NCBI GenBank assembly: GCA_000827495.1
Contig: KN817550.1
Span: forward strand, 221,628 to 248,903
Reading direction: 5' to 3'
From: Hypholoma sublateritium FD-334 SS-4
Taxonomy: Eukaryota > Basidiomycota > Agaricomycetes > Agaricales > Strophariaceae
DNA length: 27,276 nt
The stretch's first letter is position 1. Each line of letters starts with the position of its first letter. This document shows, in pieces, positions 1 to 10,794 of this stretch. Made by a program: the position numbers and the translations under genes. The notes beneath the pieces were generated by a model. It saw nothing but the letters and a program-made list of their open reading frames with translations, was not told the DNA's origin and made no database searches.

Positions 1-1850
1 ATGACTCGGAAATGAGTCAGTAAGTGGTCAGATGACCTAATGTCCGTTCTAAGTATTTTCCGTCAAGTGCCAGAATGCACTACCTGATTCCAACATATAC
101 CAGCAGTGTTTACTAACCAATCATCCAGGGGCCAATGCGCTGCCGGACGATGATGGATCGCAGTCTACCCCAGATCTATGTAACATAGTCTCGGGCCATT
201 TTGAATATCGGAAGCTTTCGCCGACGGTATATGTAATTTTAGCATAATTGGCGCCCGATTTAAGGTTTTTGCGTACTCTCTACCAGTAGCGGTTGCATGC
301 GGTACAATCAAGCTCGGGCCGTGCCGTGCCGATTCAAGTATATTCAATAGGTTGCCTCCAAAAATGTACTGAGACGATGATCAAAAGAGCGCATGTCAGG
401 TAACCGACGGTTGCTGCTTCGGGTACTACTCGAGTATGTACTGGCGTGTACTCGGCGCGCGCTGAGAGGCTTGCGCGACGCGCATGTCTGATGCGGATTG
501 TCAGCCACCAGTCGCACTGGTTATTGGACAACTATGCTGTGGGCAAGACAAATTATCGCGATTATCGACGAACATAGCTTCTTCAAATACACAGTTTCTT
601 GAGCACGTCCCCGCTTGCTTAAGCTGCTACAGGCGGGTAGAGATCTTACCAAGAATAAGTGTACCTCGTTATCTGTGGAGATTCACTCCATCAGAGCGTA
701 TGTAATGCTTGGACATATGGCTACATTTACCATATGGCCAACTTGTGATATATTTGTGCAGCTAGCCCATGAGTTTAATAAGCGGATGCGCCATCGCCTA
801 CTAGTACTTGAGGTTTAATCAAGATAAGCCGGTCTGGAGGGACTACAGATTTGTGCAATATTTCAAGAACAGGGTTTTTGAACTTCGGCGGCGGACCTCT
901 ACAAGTCTCAGTTCGCACACAAAATAAAAAATGGAGCCTTCGTAATCTCCTCCGACAAGTACATAATTCATATACATCTGGTACATAATAGGCGCCCAAA
1001 ATAGCTGCCTTCGAATCCCTTGAGAAGGGAGCTCAAGCGTAGATAGAACAAGCGATATCTGTCGCACGTTGATAAACAACACTTCTTAGCCACGGTCATA
1101 GGAACTTAGTCTCTCCATTATCTGAGGGGATACAAAGGAGCTCTCTATACACCCAAGCATTGCTGACGTGCTGTCTACCACCATTGTGCACTCGGGCTCG
1201 CAGGGTACACCAACTATCCACACGCTATTATTGCCTGCATGAGCACACTGGGCACATTTACTCGAGATTGAACGTGTGATTTGGTGTCGTATTGAAATGA
1301 GCGAACGTTTGCTTGCCGCCGCCTTCGGCCTGAAAAAGACCCTCCGCAAAAACGACCTCCTGGGGGCAACCTCCACACTAAGCGGTCAGGCAAACACTAC
1401 GCCCACCGCACTTTGACCGCATTGCAACCTTGATTTCCTGATCCTATGACAGATGGTGGACAGTCGTGGGTTCTCCACTCTCTGAACATTTCTGCTGGCC
1501 CCGCGCTCCTCAGCAGAATCTCTCACCGTTCACGACCTTTGATCTGCAGGGTCATCCACCGCGCCGCCGCTCTTCATAATTATCTGCTATGACTTTTCAA
1601 AGATCCGCCCACAAGCTGTCCGTTTTGAGAAGAAAGGCATATTTTAAATATAACCCAATATCAAAACTTGATAGGTTTTCTGTGTTTGTGGATAATGCGG
1701 TCATCATGTACTGATTTCTTCACGTATAAAATTGCTTCAAAGTGACATGAGTTCATGGGACGCAGTGGCCTTTCTTTGATATTTGGTTCTTCAGATCTGT
1801 GCCACTCAGCATGTAAACAATAAAGCGAACATAGAGCGAACACGAGGCGG
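1..1850. other. No supported gene; AT-balanced intergenic sequence
   Basis: I see no convincing coding region here. Open frames are short (under 100 codons), overlap on both strands and have no recognisable motif or consistent splice structure. The minus-strand frame around 1086-1376 has a somewhat protein-like cysteine-containing stretch, but it opens with GTG and joins to nothing upstream. It could be a decayed exon. No tRNA, terminator-like element or clean repeat was recognised. Confidence 0.5.
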
Positions 1851-4620
1851 AAATGGGACGGAAATACGGACCGACTCGCGGCGGTCACCGGTCTGAATCG
1901 TGCCATGCGCATTGCGCATTGCGGTGCCATCGTTGTTTCACCAGTGCATCATGCATCATGAATATCAACAACCTATCGAATGGATACAACGCGATGCCAG
2001 AGGCCTCGCGCTCTGAAGCCTTTCGCTTGGCACCACCACCGTCCACCGGCACCCCTGGGGCACCAGACTGCTTGGGCACCCCCGTACCCCATTGCATGTG
2101 GTCTCCAGGTCATCGCAGAAATCATCGTCCATGCCATCTGCCCCATGCTTGAGGTGCTGCGGGCCTCTGTACATAGGTTGGAAGATCCATATGAAGATCC
2201 AGGTCAGTCTGCCTTATGCATTCACATCCCCAACCCGCTGACACGCGCGGGACACAGGTTACTCGAGTTCGGACAGAAGGTCACCGGCACGTACGGCGTC
2301 TTCTGAATCCGCCAATTATCCTGTTGTACGGAGCCCCCCACGTCGGCAGAAAGTCTTACCGCTTATGCGTCTTCTGCCACAGCATGCACACCATCCTCTC
2401 CACATTCGCCCTTGTATGTTATTTCCCGTGCGCTGCACACACAAGTCCTGATGCTGCACTTTCTCAGAGCGAATAGCACCGTCGTCTCGCCCGGCGGATC
2501 GATCAGCTTCCTCCTGTCAACGCGTGTTTGCAATGCTGAGCGAAAAGCAGGCACAGTTGACCGCCTCATCGGTTTATTGCTGCGCACACATTGCCTCGCG
2601 AGGTGCGTGGCTCACCTCGGCGGTGGTTAGTTCCGCTACGCCACCGTCACGATCGCTGTGATCACGGTCGTGCGTCCTCTCTTTCTCCTTCTCTAAACCG
2701 TACTGACGTCCTCTCAGTGCAAATTCATGCTCTACAGCCGTCTCTTCCTCGGTATTCATAGCGTCCCCATCCCTCCGCCCTGTGATACAGGTTACTGGCT
2801 CTCCAGCGCGATAAGACGTGACTGTCCGTTTGTACACAACACGAGCTCTCACCCAACGCCTCTTCCACTGTCTTCGTTGCCCCTCTCCCACGGAACCGGA
2901 TACTGTCTGCTCAGATTCGTTGCACGTATTTCCATCGCTGTTCTATACTATATACGTCCTCACGACTGTCACGCGCACCGGACTGCACCTCTGACGCAGG
3001 ACGCGCATCACCCGTCCCTCTGCCGCGTAATGTAGCTCACTGACCACCCCGTCCGATTGGATTTCAGATGATTTGGCGTTTCGTTTGAACGTAACGCGGC
3101 CATTCATCTAAGTCAAGCCCGACCTATTCACCACCGCGGCGCATCGTGTCGCGTCTGTCGCGTCCCTTTGGGCCTCTTCTGCCGCCCTCCCTCGCCACGT
3201 GCTTTCCGCCGAACCAGAAATTGGCCGCTGATATCTGTGGACGTACCACCCCCGACGCGCTGTTCCCCGTGGTTGTCCCGCCCACGCCGTGCTCCGCCCA
3301 TTTGCATGAGCCACAAATGTCTTGATTTCCTCGCACCCACCGCCGCCATCCCCGCTCTGTTCGTTGTCACAGTACATAGCGGTGTCTCGACCGCCCCCCT
3401 TCTCTATACGTCTGCTCCTCGTCCAGGATAGTGCTGGCCATAGACTGGTGTACGTATTACACCGCACCTGCACTGCCGGATGTCCGTCATCTTTCTATCT
3501 TCCACGCGCTCGGTACTATCGTTCCTCCCTCATTGGCCTTTCGCATGAACGCAAGATGGCTCTTCACCAAATTTTCACCCAGTACCTCCTCCGCTGCCCT
3601 CGTCGTCCTGTCTTCCACCAAACCGTACATCGGTCGGCGATATTTGCGGATATGTGGGCGCATTTCCATCGCCGTTCTGCGCGTCCTTGCCGCTGCACGT
3701 GTTATTCACCTCTACGCGCTGCATCTTGCTGCATCCCATGCCCAAGACATAGCATGTACACCGCTGATGCGGGTCATACGCCGCCCCAGCGCTTCATCTG
3801 CGTATATAGCAATTCGCAGCGCGGCTCTTACCTGAGGCGACTCACCCCAGCTCTCTCACTACGAACGATCTGCGCCTGGCCCGTATTTGTGCTATCCGCG
3901 ACGCGAGACACCGGCGGCAATGTTGACTCTCGCGCCTCCCACCGCTCCATGTGGCCCTACCACCACCTATCCGCCAAGTATGAACGTCCACGCACGACGG
4001 GCGATCTGCGCGACCCTGACGCAGCTGCGCCTGGCTCACATATGCGCTCTTTGACATGTCCATGGGCACCGGCGCCTCGCCGCCAACTTGCTCCTCCCCT
4101 GCAGGCTTCTCCGCCCGCCACCACGCCGCCTCGCCGTAGCGCATCTCGCAGTGCACACCCACCCTGCCATTTCTGCATTTCAATCTGCGCCGGTGCCGTC
4201 TACGGGAAGGAGCGCACCCACACGGGACACGGCACAGCGCCAATCATGCACCTGGCCCCTTGACTACGAGCGCGCTGGGTAGGCCGTGCGCGCGAGGCGG
4301 ACGCATGCTCTGTGGCGTGCGGGTATAGCTGCACATACGCGATGGCGCTTGCGCAGACCGCGGCTGGACTGTGCGATATCGCGAGGGTGACCGCGCGTGC
4401 CCTCACCCCGAGAAACGCGATGCGCCTGGTTCCCGTGGGCCGCCGCCTCACCGCCTCCTGGCGTTTCTTCTGGTCTCCTTCGCCAGCATCGCCGCCTGCC
4501 ATTTTCGCAGTGACACAGGAGGTGCTGGCTACAAAGGGGAGCCCCAGCGCGTTCGCGTCTAGTGTTCTACCGCTTTTACATCAAGATTTACCGAAGATAA
4601 TCATACGCCGCTCATAGTAC
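1850..4620. other. GC-rich, pyrimidine-skewed region, probably decayed repeat DNA
   Basis: This stretch is much richer in G+C than its neighbours and the plus strand is rich in C and T. Many long overlapping open frames occur on both strands, as expected in stop-poor GC-rich DNA. Their translations are dominated by R, P, S, H and A and have no domain. Short similar passages recur inside it: the passage around 2930 and that around 3660 share a core reading roughly ATTTCCATCGC(T/C)GTTCT, and those around 3065-3090 and 3535-3560 are also alike. I read it as remnants of a repeat family rather than a gene. The sequence returns to ordinary composition at about 4600. Confidence 0.4.
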
Positions 4621-4846
4621 ATAGACCCTGAAAAGATTTTTTGTGTTATTTTTTACAAATATGACAAACGATTTACTAGAGGATCTAGGCAGCAATGAGA
4701 CTCTTTTATTGGTTTAAGGGTGTGCTAGACTCTTCGTGAGAACGACGACTCGACAAATTGACAATGAAATGAGATTCAGTAGTAAAAACACCACAAAAAG
4801 CTAACCCAGCAGTATTACGAAGATTAATCAGGAGCTACAAGGTACG

Positions 4847-6493
4847 TCATATCATCGACGACTGTGCATGGCCGACGTCCAATCTTCGCCAGTAAGTCAA
4901 GTCCGGCAGCAGCTGCTTGAAACCCAAGTTTTCCCACCTAGACATGCGCTTCTGGAAGGATATCATGAGCCTGGTATTGCCTGCTACTTCCGCAGACTCG
5001 ATTTCCTTGATCAGCGGCTCTTCGACGGGATCATATTCAACATTCAGGGTCACCGCTTTCCAGGAACTGAGATGCGGATTCCCTCCCTTTCGGTGCACGA
5101 GGAAGTCGTGGAGCGTGCGCAAGGACACCACCAACTCTGCTTCGTATCGAAAATATTCAAGTTGCGGACAGAGGCATTGCGCAGCGTCGTCCTGGAAAAA
5201 AGCACGGAGAAAGGTATCGGTGTCAGCCTTGGACCACGGATTCTCAAGTTTCTCCATGGTTATCATCAGGTCCTCAGGTGGGACACGTAGAGTGAGAAGG
5301 GCGGGACAGTGGCGGAGATACTCGACGAGAGTGTCGGCCGAGGAAGGCCTTGTCATGGATAGTTCTCGGACGTTTGGGGACCGCTTCAAACATGCTATCA
5401 AAGCAGGTGATCTTGGGGGAGGGTCCAGCATAGAGTCGTAGCAAACGGCTTCCAGGGACGGTGCGTATATCGACTCAAGTATTTCCATATTTTCACCTCG
5501 GGGTCGACAATGCTGAATGATGACCAATGATGTAAGGCATGGAAGGGATATGGTGCCCGAGTAAGGGATCGCGTGCTCCAGTCGTTCCAGGGTGAGATTG
5601 AGCGTGGTCAGAGCAGCAGCCTGACGCAGGACATCAACAAGGTTATCCATGGCATCGGTGCAGTGAAGATGTGTGAGATTCGACCAATTAACTGGGTACT
5701 TCGGAGGTACGCCGTTGCTGAAGCCTAAGTAGCCAAATTTCTTCAGCATCGGGGACTGCAAGATGTCGCTATTTTTCCAAAGATTGATCTCGTCGGGTGT
5801 GAATGTCGTGGGGTACATGGCGAGCGACTGAAGGAGCGGAACGTCGAAACGAGACAACGACAAAACACCGGATAGAGTTGTCGGACGGCATGTAAAGTGC
5901 ACATTCTTCCATCGAGAGCAGCAGGCTATGAGAATGTCTATAACATCAGAAGTGAGTTCTTGAGTCCCATTGTAATTGGTTTCATAGACAGAAATGCGAA
6001 GAGGGAGATCGCCTGAGCGGCGAAGCAACCACTCCTTGACTCCCCTAGCCCGAGCATTCATGACCGATTTTGCGGTATCCATTACTTCTAGCTGAACAGA
6101 TGTGATGATTGGAATATGAATGGCGGCCCATAGTCTTGGCGTCGTGAGCGCAATCATGCGTGTGGCTCTGGAGATCCGGGTGAGGAGGACGGGTGCCTCC
6201 GTTTTAGCCATGGTAGGATTACATCGCCACTCCAAGCATGCGACAAAGATCGCGCGCACAACGTCCTCGGGCAGCTGTCGGAAGGGTGAAAGGGCCCTTT
6301 TGAATAGCTTGGATGCTTCGAGCGTCGCCGTCTTCTCCTCGTTCAGGCTCCGTAGCTGCACCTCCAACGCGGATATCTTCTGCGTGATCGCGGCCAATTT
6401 TTCGTCGTAATCAGCGACAGTCTCCTTCAGTCTGGCGCGCTCGTCGTCGGTTGGTGCTTGGTTGGACGTGCATAGGTGCGCAAGAGACGCCAT
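4847..6493 (-). CDS. F-box protein, single exon, 548 aa
   Basis: Predicted F-box protein of the type abundant in Agaricomycetes; by family knowledge such proteins recruit substrates to an SCF (Skp1-cullin-F-box) ubiquitin ligase. The N-terminus (about residues 15-65) is a charged heptad-like coiled coil (DERARLKETVADYDEKLAA). It is followed at about 68-90 by the F-box core LSPFRQLPEDVVRAIFVACL. The rest is leucine-rich with LRR-like strands (LPCLTSLVI, VRELSM, CPALLTLRVP), the probable substrate-binding part. The frame stays open to a GTG at 6541, but a eukaryotic start needs ATG; the first in-frame ATG is at 6493 (MASLAHL), which I use. The stop is TGA at 4847-4849. No introns are needed. 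A degenerate paralogous fragment lies just upstream at 6965-7250. Substrate unknown. Confidence 0.85.
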   Translation of the reverse strand: MASLAHLCTSNQAPTDDERARLKETVADYDEKLAAITQKISALEVQLRSLNEEKTATLEASKLFKRALSPFRQLPEDVVRAIFVACLEWRCNPTMAKTEAPVLLTRISRATRMIALTTPRLWAAIHIPIITSVQLEVMDTAKSVMNARARGVKEWLLRRSGDLPLRISVYETNYNGTQELTSDVIDILIACCSRWKNVHFTCRPTTLSGVLSLSRFDVPLLQSLAMYPTTFTPDEINLWKNSDILQSPMLKKFGYLGFSNGVPPKYPVNWSNLTHLHCTDAMDNLVDVLRQAAALTTLNLTLERLEHAIPYSGTISLPCLTSLVIIQHCRPRGENMEILESIYAPSLEAVCYDSMLDPPPRSPALIACLKRSPNVRELSMTRPSSADTLVEYLRHCPALLTLRVPPEDLMITMEKLENPWSKADTDTFLRAFFQDDAAQCLCPQLEYFRYEAELVVSLRTLHDFLVHRKGGNPHLSSWKAVTLNVEYDPVEEPLIKEIESAEVAGNTRLMISFQKRMSRWENLGFKQLLPDLTYWRRLDVGHAQSSMI

Positions 6494-6964
6494 GGATGTC
6501 GACAGAGGTAATGGCCTGATCTGAGAGCAAACCGTGCCCACGTACGTACTATGTACTGACTCAATAATAGTGACTCTGAGCTGCGGGAGCGAAGTTGGGG
6601 TTCTCGAAGTCTGATTCGGATTCCGATAGAGTGGCGTTTTGCCGCGGAGTCACCTCAACGTCACGTCCAGAACGGTGCTGGGTTTTCGCAAGATTTTTGC
6701 CGATTTCCGACCACTCCCGCCTGGCACAGACTGAGTGGCATCCAAACGTTACGCGCCGTTGGGTGCAAAGGTCGGTCTGATCACGGTCAGTGGTCCTCGC
6801 AACTTTTCATTGGTGATGAGCGTTACTCACCATCAATCATCGATTCGTCAGTGACCTCCACCATCAAATCATTGCATACCAGAGCGAATAGCAATGGTGG
6901 TCAATATTTATCAATGGTCACCGCCACCATTGGACTGGCGTTGGTCAGCGTGATAGTACCTGGT
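6494..6964. other. Intergenic, upstream of the F-box gene, with small inverted repeats
   Basis: Presumed promoter and 5' region of the minus-strand F-box gene. No clear TATA box was identified. The stretch 6805-6935 is rich in TGGTG / CACCA words. It holds a 9-bp inverted repeat, CAATGGTGG at 6892-6900 and CCACCATTG at 6924-6932, and a smaller TGGTGA/TCACCA pair near 6810-6835. Function unknown; it could be a fossil foldback element. Confidence 0.3.
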
Positions 6965-7250
6965 AGAATTAACTATTTATGTACAGTTGAGTTTGACCGC
7001 TGCAAGCACGCTATCAAAGTAGGCGGTCCATAGCCGTCGTTCAGCACCGGTCAGCCTTGTGCTGTAAGAAATAGCTTCCACCAGGGATGGTGCGCCTATC
7101 GATCCAAATATGCCCGGATTTTCATCTCGAGGCAGACGAAACTCGTCGATGACCACTGTTATAAGGCACGGAAGTGGTATAGAACCGAGCAAGGGCACCC
7201 GCGCTCAATCGAGGGTGAGATCGAGTCTGGCATATATCCGGAGTAGTAAG
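6965..7250 (-). pseudogene. Fragment of an F-box/LRR paralogue
   Basis: The minus-strand translation of about 6977-7198 matches the middle of the neighbouring F-box protein. Relic IPLPCLITVVI aligns with gene ISLPCLTSLVI, relic RLPRDENPGIFGSIGAPSLV with gene RPRGENMEILESIYAPSLEA, and similarity continues to the leucine-rich VRELSM region. At DNA level 7002-7240 aligns with about 5388-5615 of the gene with substitutions and small indels, for example a shared GCTATCAAAG(C/T)AGG and GAGGGTGAGAT(C/T)GAG. Neither the F-box nor the rest of the gene is present. It is therefore a truncated, diverged duplicate with no sign of function. Confidence 0.7.
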
Positions 7251-8500
7251 GGCGTCGCATTGTGCAGTACTTCGGCCGCGAGCACGGTGCGTGCGACACG
7301 GCGGGGTGGAGGTGGGTCGGACGAGCGAGATGGTCAGCCGAACGGCGCATCTGGCTTGGCTCGCGATCGTGGACAGGGACTTGACGCTTTGACGGCGCAC
7401 AGCGGGAAGGGAGCACATGGAGAGTCGCGTGTAGCGGCGGCAGGGCGCAGCTCGCGTGAAAAAATCACTACGGGATGGCCTAAAAACCGTTTTTGGGGGG
7501 CATTGCTGGCTGGTGGGGGTCCGCGGGCAGGGGTATAAGGTAAGGGCGAAGAGGAGGACGCGGTATATGAAGTCGGAGCGTACGCAGGTGATCGTGAGCA
7601 CCGTACGAGCAGGAACACCTAGCGCGAGTGAGGTGACGGCCGGTCCCTCCTTCGGTGTGTATTGACGAGCCGAGGCGGAACGAAGGGGGGGGGGGCCGAC
7701 GACGGTGGCGAGGATGGTTCGCGAAAACCTCGTACATGGCAGCGGGATCTTATCCTAGGATTGAGTAACCTGCACGCCGCGCTCATCAGCAAGCAAGAGG
7801 CGCGTGTATAGGTACATAGACTCACCAGAATCCGCGGACCTATAAATAGAAGCGACTGTGCGACGGAGCTGGTAGATAACCAACGCTCCAGCCGTGCAGC
7901 GTGCATCGTCACAGACGGCGCAGGTGGTGATGGCGGCGTGCAGCTGGTGCGCAGAGCGCCCGCAGAGGCAGCAGAGCGCGCAGAACGGCATCGGCAGTGC
8001 TAGAGGCGTGCTTGCGACGGATGGCGGGCGGTGGCGAGCGGCAGCGTCCATACAATCCGAACCGTATCGTGCTTCGGCACCGAGAACGCGAGTGTGTAAG
8101 GAGCATCTGAGTAGCAGCGACGAGGCCAAGTCATGGCCAGTTCGTGGTCGCGAGACGTGGTGGCAAAGTTCAACACGGACGGTCCTCAGGCGGGAATGTG
8201 TGCACCGCGAGCGCGTTGTGAAAGACTGCGCGAGTCAGCGAAGGCAATGCCGGGAGATAAGAGAGCGCGCACCAGATCAGGAAGCAACGACGTTGTACGA
8301 GCATCTCGTCTTTCTAGTCTGGCGCTGCGGGAGATGGAGGTATGCCGCGCGCGGCGACCGCAGTCGCCAGGCAAGTGTGGATTAATGCGGAGCCTAGCCG
8401 ATCAGAAGCACCTAGAGAGCCCCTGGCGTTCGAGACGTGCGCCTAGGACGGCGGGAGTAAGGGAGACTGCGGGGGCCAGTGGGAGCGACAATAACAAGAC
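7251..8500. other. GC-rich, purine-skewed region without a supported gene
   Basis: This block is GC-rich with a G/A-rich plus strand, the mirror of the 1.85-4.6 kb block. It includes a poly-G run near 7685-7695. Overlapping open frames up to about 175 codons occur on both strands but are R/S/A-rich and featureless. Read on the minus strand, about 8060-7800 resembles plus-strand 3600-3860: both carry GCCGTTCTGCGCG followed 120-130 nt later by a CGCTTC...TATAG passage. The two blocks may therefore be inverted relatives of one decayed repeat family. Confidence 0.35.
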
Positions 8501-9102
8501 GACGTGGACGTCGTGTGCGGCGTCGACGAGAAGTCCTGTGCCAATGTCGCGTCGCCGCTGGCAGCGTTCTCGGGCCAAAGGACGCTCGTTGTCATCGTGG
8601 TCGACGTGTAAGAGGCCGTGCGAACATCACGGCCCGCCATCAAAATATTTTCTATTCTAGGCGCATTGCGTTTTCGTGCCGTTCCAACACAGCGCTGACT
8701 CGAAGCGCGCGCGTCGGGGAAACACCGCTCTAACTTTCCTTCAACGAAAGTTCAAAAACGAAGCTGCACCGAAACATGACGCATACGAACAATGCTGCGT
8801 TTCTTCCCATCACGTTTACACCGCCGCTGCTCAAGCGCTCACTAGTAAACTCTTCTCCCATCGAAATCGCCGCTATTCCCACCTACAGGAGCCAAAATAG
8901 ATTGGTCTTGCTTAATACTGTGATCAGTACTTCCGCCTGAAGCGATTTGGCTCGCGAAGCTTACAGAACATTTTGCGAGAAAGTCACTGCATCTATTTCG
9001 GAGGGGGTAGACTCCTTTACACCGTTGGCTTTGAAAAAAGCGCCAATACATCCGGCCTAAAAAAAGTGTCACAACACTTAGGCTCCGCCGGCGGATGATG
9101 GT

Positions 9103-9471
9103 TTATGAACGCACTTGCTCAGGGTTACTTTCAGGACCCATAGGAACCTCGATTATGGCAAGGTAATTATCATCGTGCGAAACCCTTCCTTCAAGACTAG
9201 ATTCGAGTAAGAGTGAATTGATGAAGTCGCTGCGGCTGATGTTTAGGCCATTGATCTGAATGTTGACATCCGGGGAGAGGTACGCATCCACAACGAGTCG
9301 GATATCGTCATTGGACACCGCTTCGCTCAGTGCATTGTTGTGCTCCTTGAACCACGAAGTCAGATCCGGGGGATCATCCCGACGCTTCATCCCTGGGGCT
9401 GCGGCAGCGTGGACCATTGCGGTGATGATCGCGAGGAATATAAAAAGGCAGGCGCGAATGAATATGGCCAT
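9103..9471 (-). CDS. Small secreted protein, 122 aa, tandem copy 1
   Basis: I do not recognise a named family. The N-terminus MAIFIRACLFIFLAIITAMV is a classical signal peptide ending in an alanine-rich cleavage region. It is followed by MKRRDD, a dibasic site of the kind processed by Kex2-like proteases, so a pre-pro-protein is likely. The mature part is acidic, has no cysteines, and contains DVNIQINGLNISRSDFI, loosely reminiscent of an NTF2-like/SnoaL fold (weak). The frame is open upstream to an ATG at 9555. I prefer 9471 because it creates the signal peptide, because a TATA box overlaps the upstream ATG, and because the paralogue has GTG at the equivalent upstream position. About 60% identical by eye to the 11754-12113 product. 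Stop TAA at 9103-9105; no introns seen. Confidence 0.7.
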   Translation of the reverse strand: MAIFIRACLFIFLAIITAMVHAAAAPGMKRRDDPPDLTSWFKEHNNALSEAVSNDDIRLVVDAYLSPDVNIQINGLNISRSDFINSLLLESSLEGRVSHDDNYLAIIEVPMGPESNPEQVRS

Positions 9472-9553
9472 CTTGGATATGAGCGAAAGGGGGAGGGTAA
9501 GGTCTGTGTCGTTCCTTTGCTTCTTTTTTTGGTGCGGATTACTGGAGTCAGCC

Positions 9554-9571
9554 ATATAATATAAGATCGAC
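9554..9571 (-). promoter_or_regulatory. Probable TATA box of secreted-protein gene copy 1
   Basis: The sequence ATATAATATAAGATCGA on the plus strand (minus: TCGATCTTATATTATAT) is preserved in the paralogous copy at about 12204-12220. It lies about 85 nt before the chosen start at 9471. Conservation between two otherwise diverged copies supports a promoter role. Confidence 0.5.
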
Positions 9572-9654
9572 TGACACCCGTTATTTCGTCTGAGGGAGAC
9601 TAAGTAGGAATCAGCCGCTGTGATCCAATAGGACATACGAGTTATTACCTTATT

Positions 9655-10075
9655 TCTTTACCTCAAGCAAAATTAAGCGCAGATTACAGTTACGTCTGTG
9701 GGATTGCGACGCCGTTTGGCGCCGCAGTCTCAGAGCGCCATGGGCGCCTAAACTTGCCACGGTCGTTTTCTGGCCCGTTTCACCATTCGCCATGTTTCCG
9801 CTGAGCGCGACCGCAGCGCCCGTCCCAACGTCGTCCTAGAAGTCGATATGTATCGCCCCGACGCCGTTTTCACCATGCACGACTCAGCCAGTTGTAATCG
9901 TGGGCGTGTTGAACATCTTCACGGGCGAGCGGGGGTAAAATACGCCGCACAGTTCAAAAAGCTCGACTACGCCTGGGGCTGGACGCATGCGGGGGCGGAT
10001 GACGGCGACGAGGACATAGAGGGCAGTATGTAGGCCAAGTACCGTCTCCTCTACGAGGATGTATATTGAGCCGTG
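9655..10075 (+). pseudogene. Diverged coding relic, divergent partner of the secreted-protein gene (copy 1)
   Basis: Plus-strand sequence whose translation is conserved in frame with the second duplicate. Segment ATPFGAAVSERHGRLNLPRS is followed by RPNVVLEVDMYRPDAVFTMH and then CNRGRVEHLHGRA. In this copy the frame continues through KYAAQFKKLDYAWGW and an acidic DDGDEDIEGSM, then meets an in-frame TAG at about 10030, after which AKYRLLYEDVY is still readable. The first and second segments do not join without a gap. I do not recognise the protein. Conserved amino acids with broken continuity suggest a dead gene, although an intact spliced gene cannot be excluded. Confidence 0.45.
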
Positions 10076-10794
10076 CTCCTGTACACATCGGCATCGGCCT
10101 TAGGCGGTGCGAGAGCCCGCGAAAGCAGCGATGGCGGCGCGTGCTGCGGCCGCAGTGTCAGCAAGCGTCAACCAGGCGAGGTGTGATTAGCAGTCGCGCG
10201 CGAGACGTGGCTCCTCAGCCAAAGTCGTCTTTCGGCGCCTGCGGGTGATCACCGGAGGCTTTCTGGTACGACTCCGCTCTGTGAAGAGCCAGGCGCTGCT
10301 GAGCGTGACCACAGTGTCTATCCAAATGCGCGCGTGGGATGTCGCGCCACGCGTTGGTACCGGGATTGGGGGTATTGATACCGCGCAGAGAGTATCAACG
10401 GTGGCGGCAACGGGCGCAGGGAATTCGACGCAGACGCCGAGGATGGTGGTGACCGTGAGTGGTGGGCGCCTGTGGGGAGAGGGTACGAGTAGGACGGACA
10501 GAATGGGCAGCGACAGATGGGGACGATAGGGCAACTACCAGGAGGATCTCCATTATACGACAGTGACTATCTTTTTGGGCTGGCGTTGCGTCCGGTGATG
10601 GAGGCTTGCTGTGCGCGCGGGACTGGGACGGCGAGGTGGGCATTCGAGCGCAATTTAAAGGCGAACCAAGGCCTCTCAAATTGTGCAGGGGTAGATCCAG
10701 CGAGCAGCAGCTACTTACGACGAGCCAGAGAGAGGGCTGGTGGCATTTGAGGCATGCATGTACAAGACTACGGGGCTACGGCGAGCATCGGCGA
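10076..10794. other. GC-rich spacer between the duplicated blocks; no gene seen
   Basis: G-rich on the plus strand with overlapping short frames on both strands and no motif. Composition resembles the 7.25-8.5 kb block. No recognisable gene, RNA or clean repeat. Confidence 0.35.

Larger units (their letters stand above)
8505..10075. repeat. Segmental tandem duplication, copy 1
   Basis: Left copy of a diverged tandem duplication; the other copy is at about 10795-12715. Collinear matching blocks are 8505-8665 with 10795-10975 (both end in ATCAAA(A)TATTTTCTATTCT), 8846-8960 with 11476-11620, 9050-9640 (small secreted-protein gene and its TATA box) with 11700-12250, and 9655-9950 (divergent coding relic) with 12330-12640. 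The offset grows from about 2.3 to 2.65 kb because of indels. Substitutions are frequent, so the duplication is not recent. Outer borders are approximate. Confidence 0.75.

Noticed and set aside
3322..4263. 313-codon open frame on the plus strand
   Set aside because: Lies in GC-rich, stop-poor DNA with competing frames on both strands. The product is P/R/S/H-rich with no domain, signal or splice logic, and it sits in probable decayed repeat sequence.
4847..6541. F-box gene starting at 6541
   Set aside because: The codon at 6541 is GTG, which is not a normal nuclear fungal start; the first ATG is at 6493.
7894..8660. Plus-strand frames of 163 and 175 codons
   Set aside because: Arginine/serine-rich translations in a purine-skewed GC-rich block. 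They overlap each other and minus-strand frames, and no family resemblance was seen.
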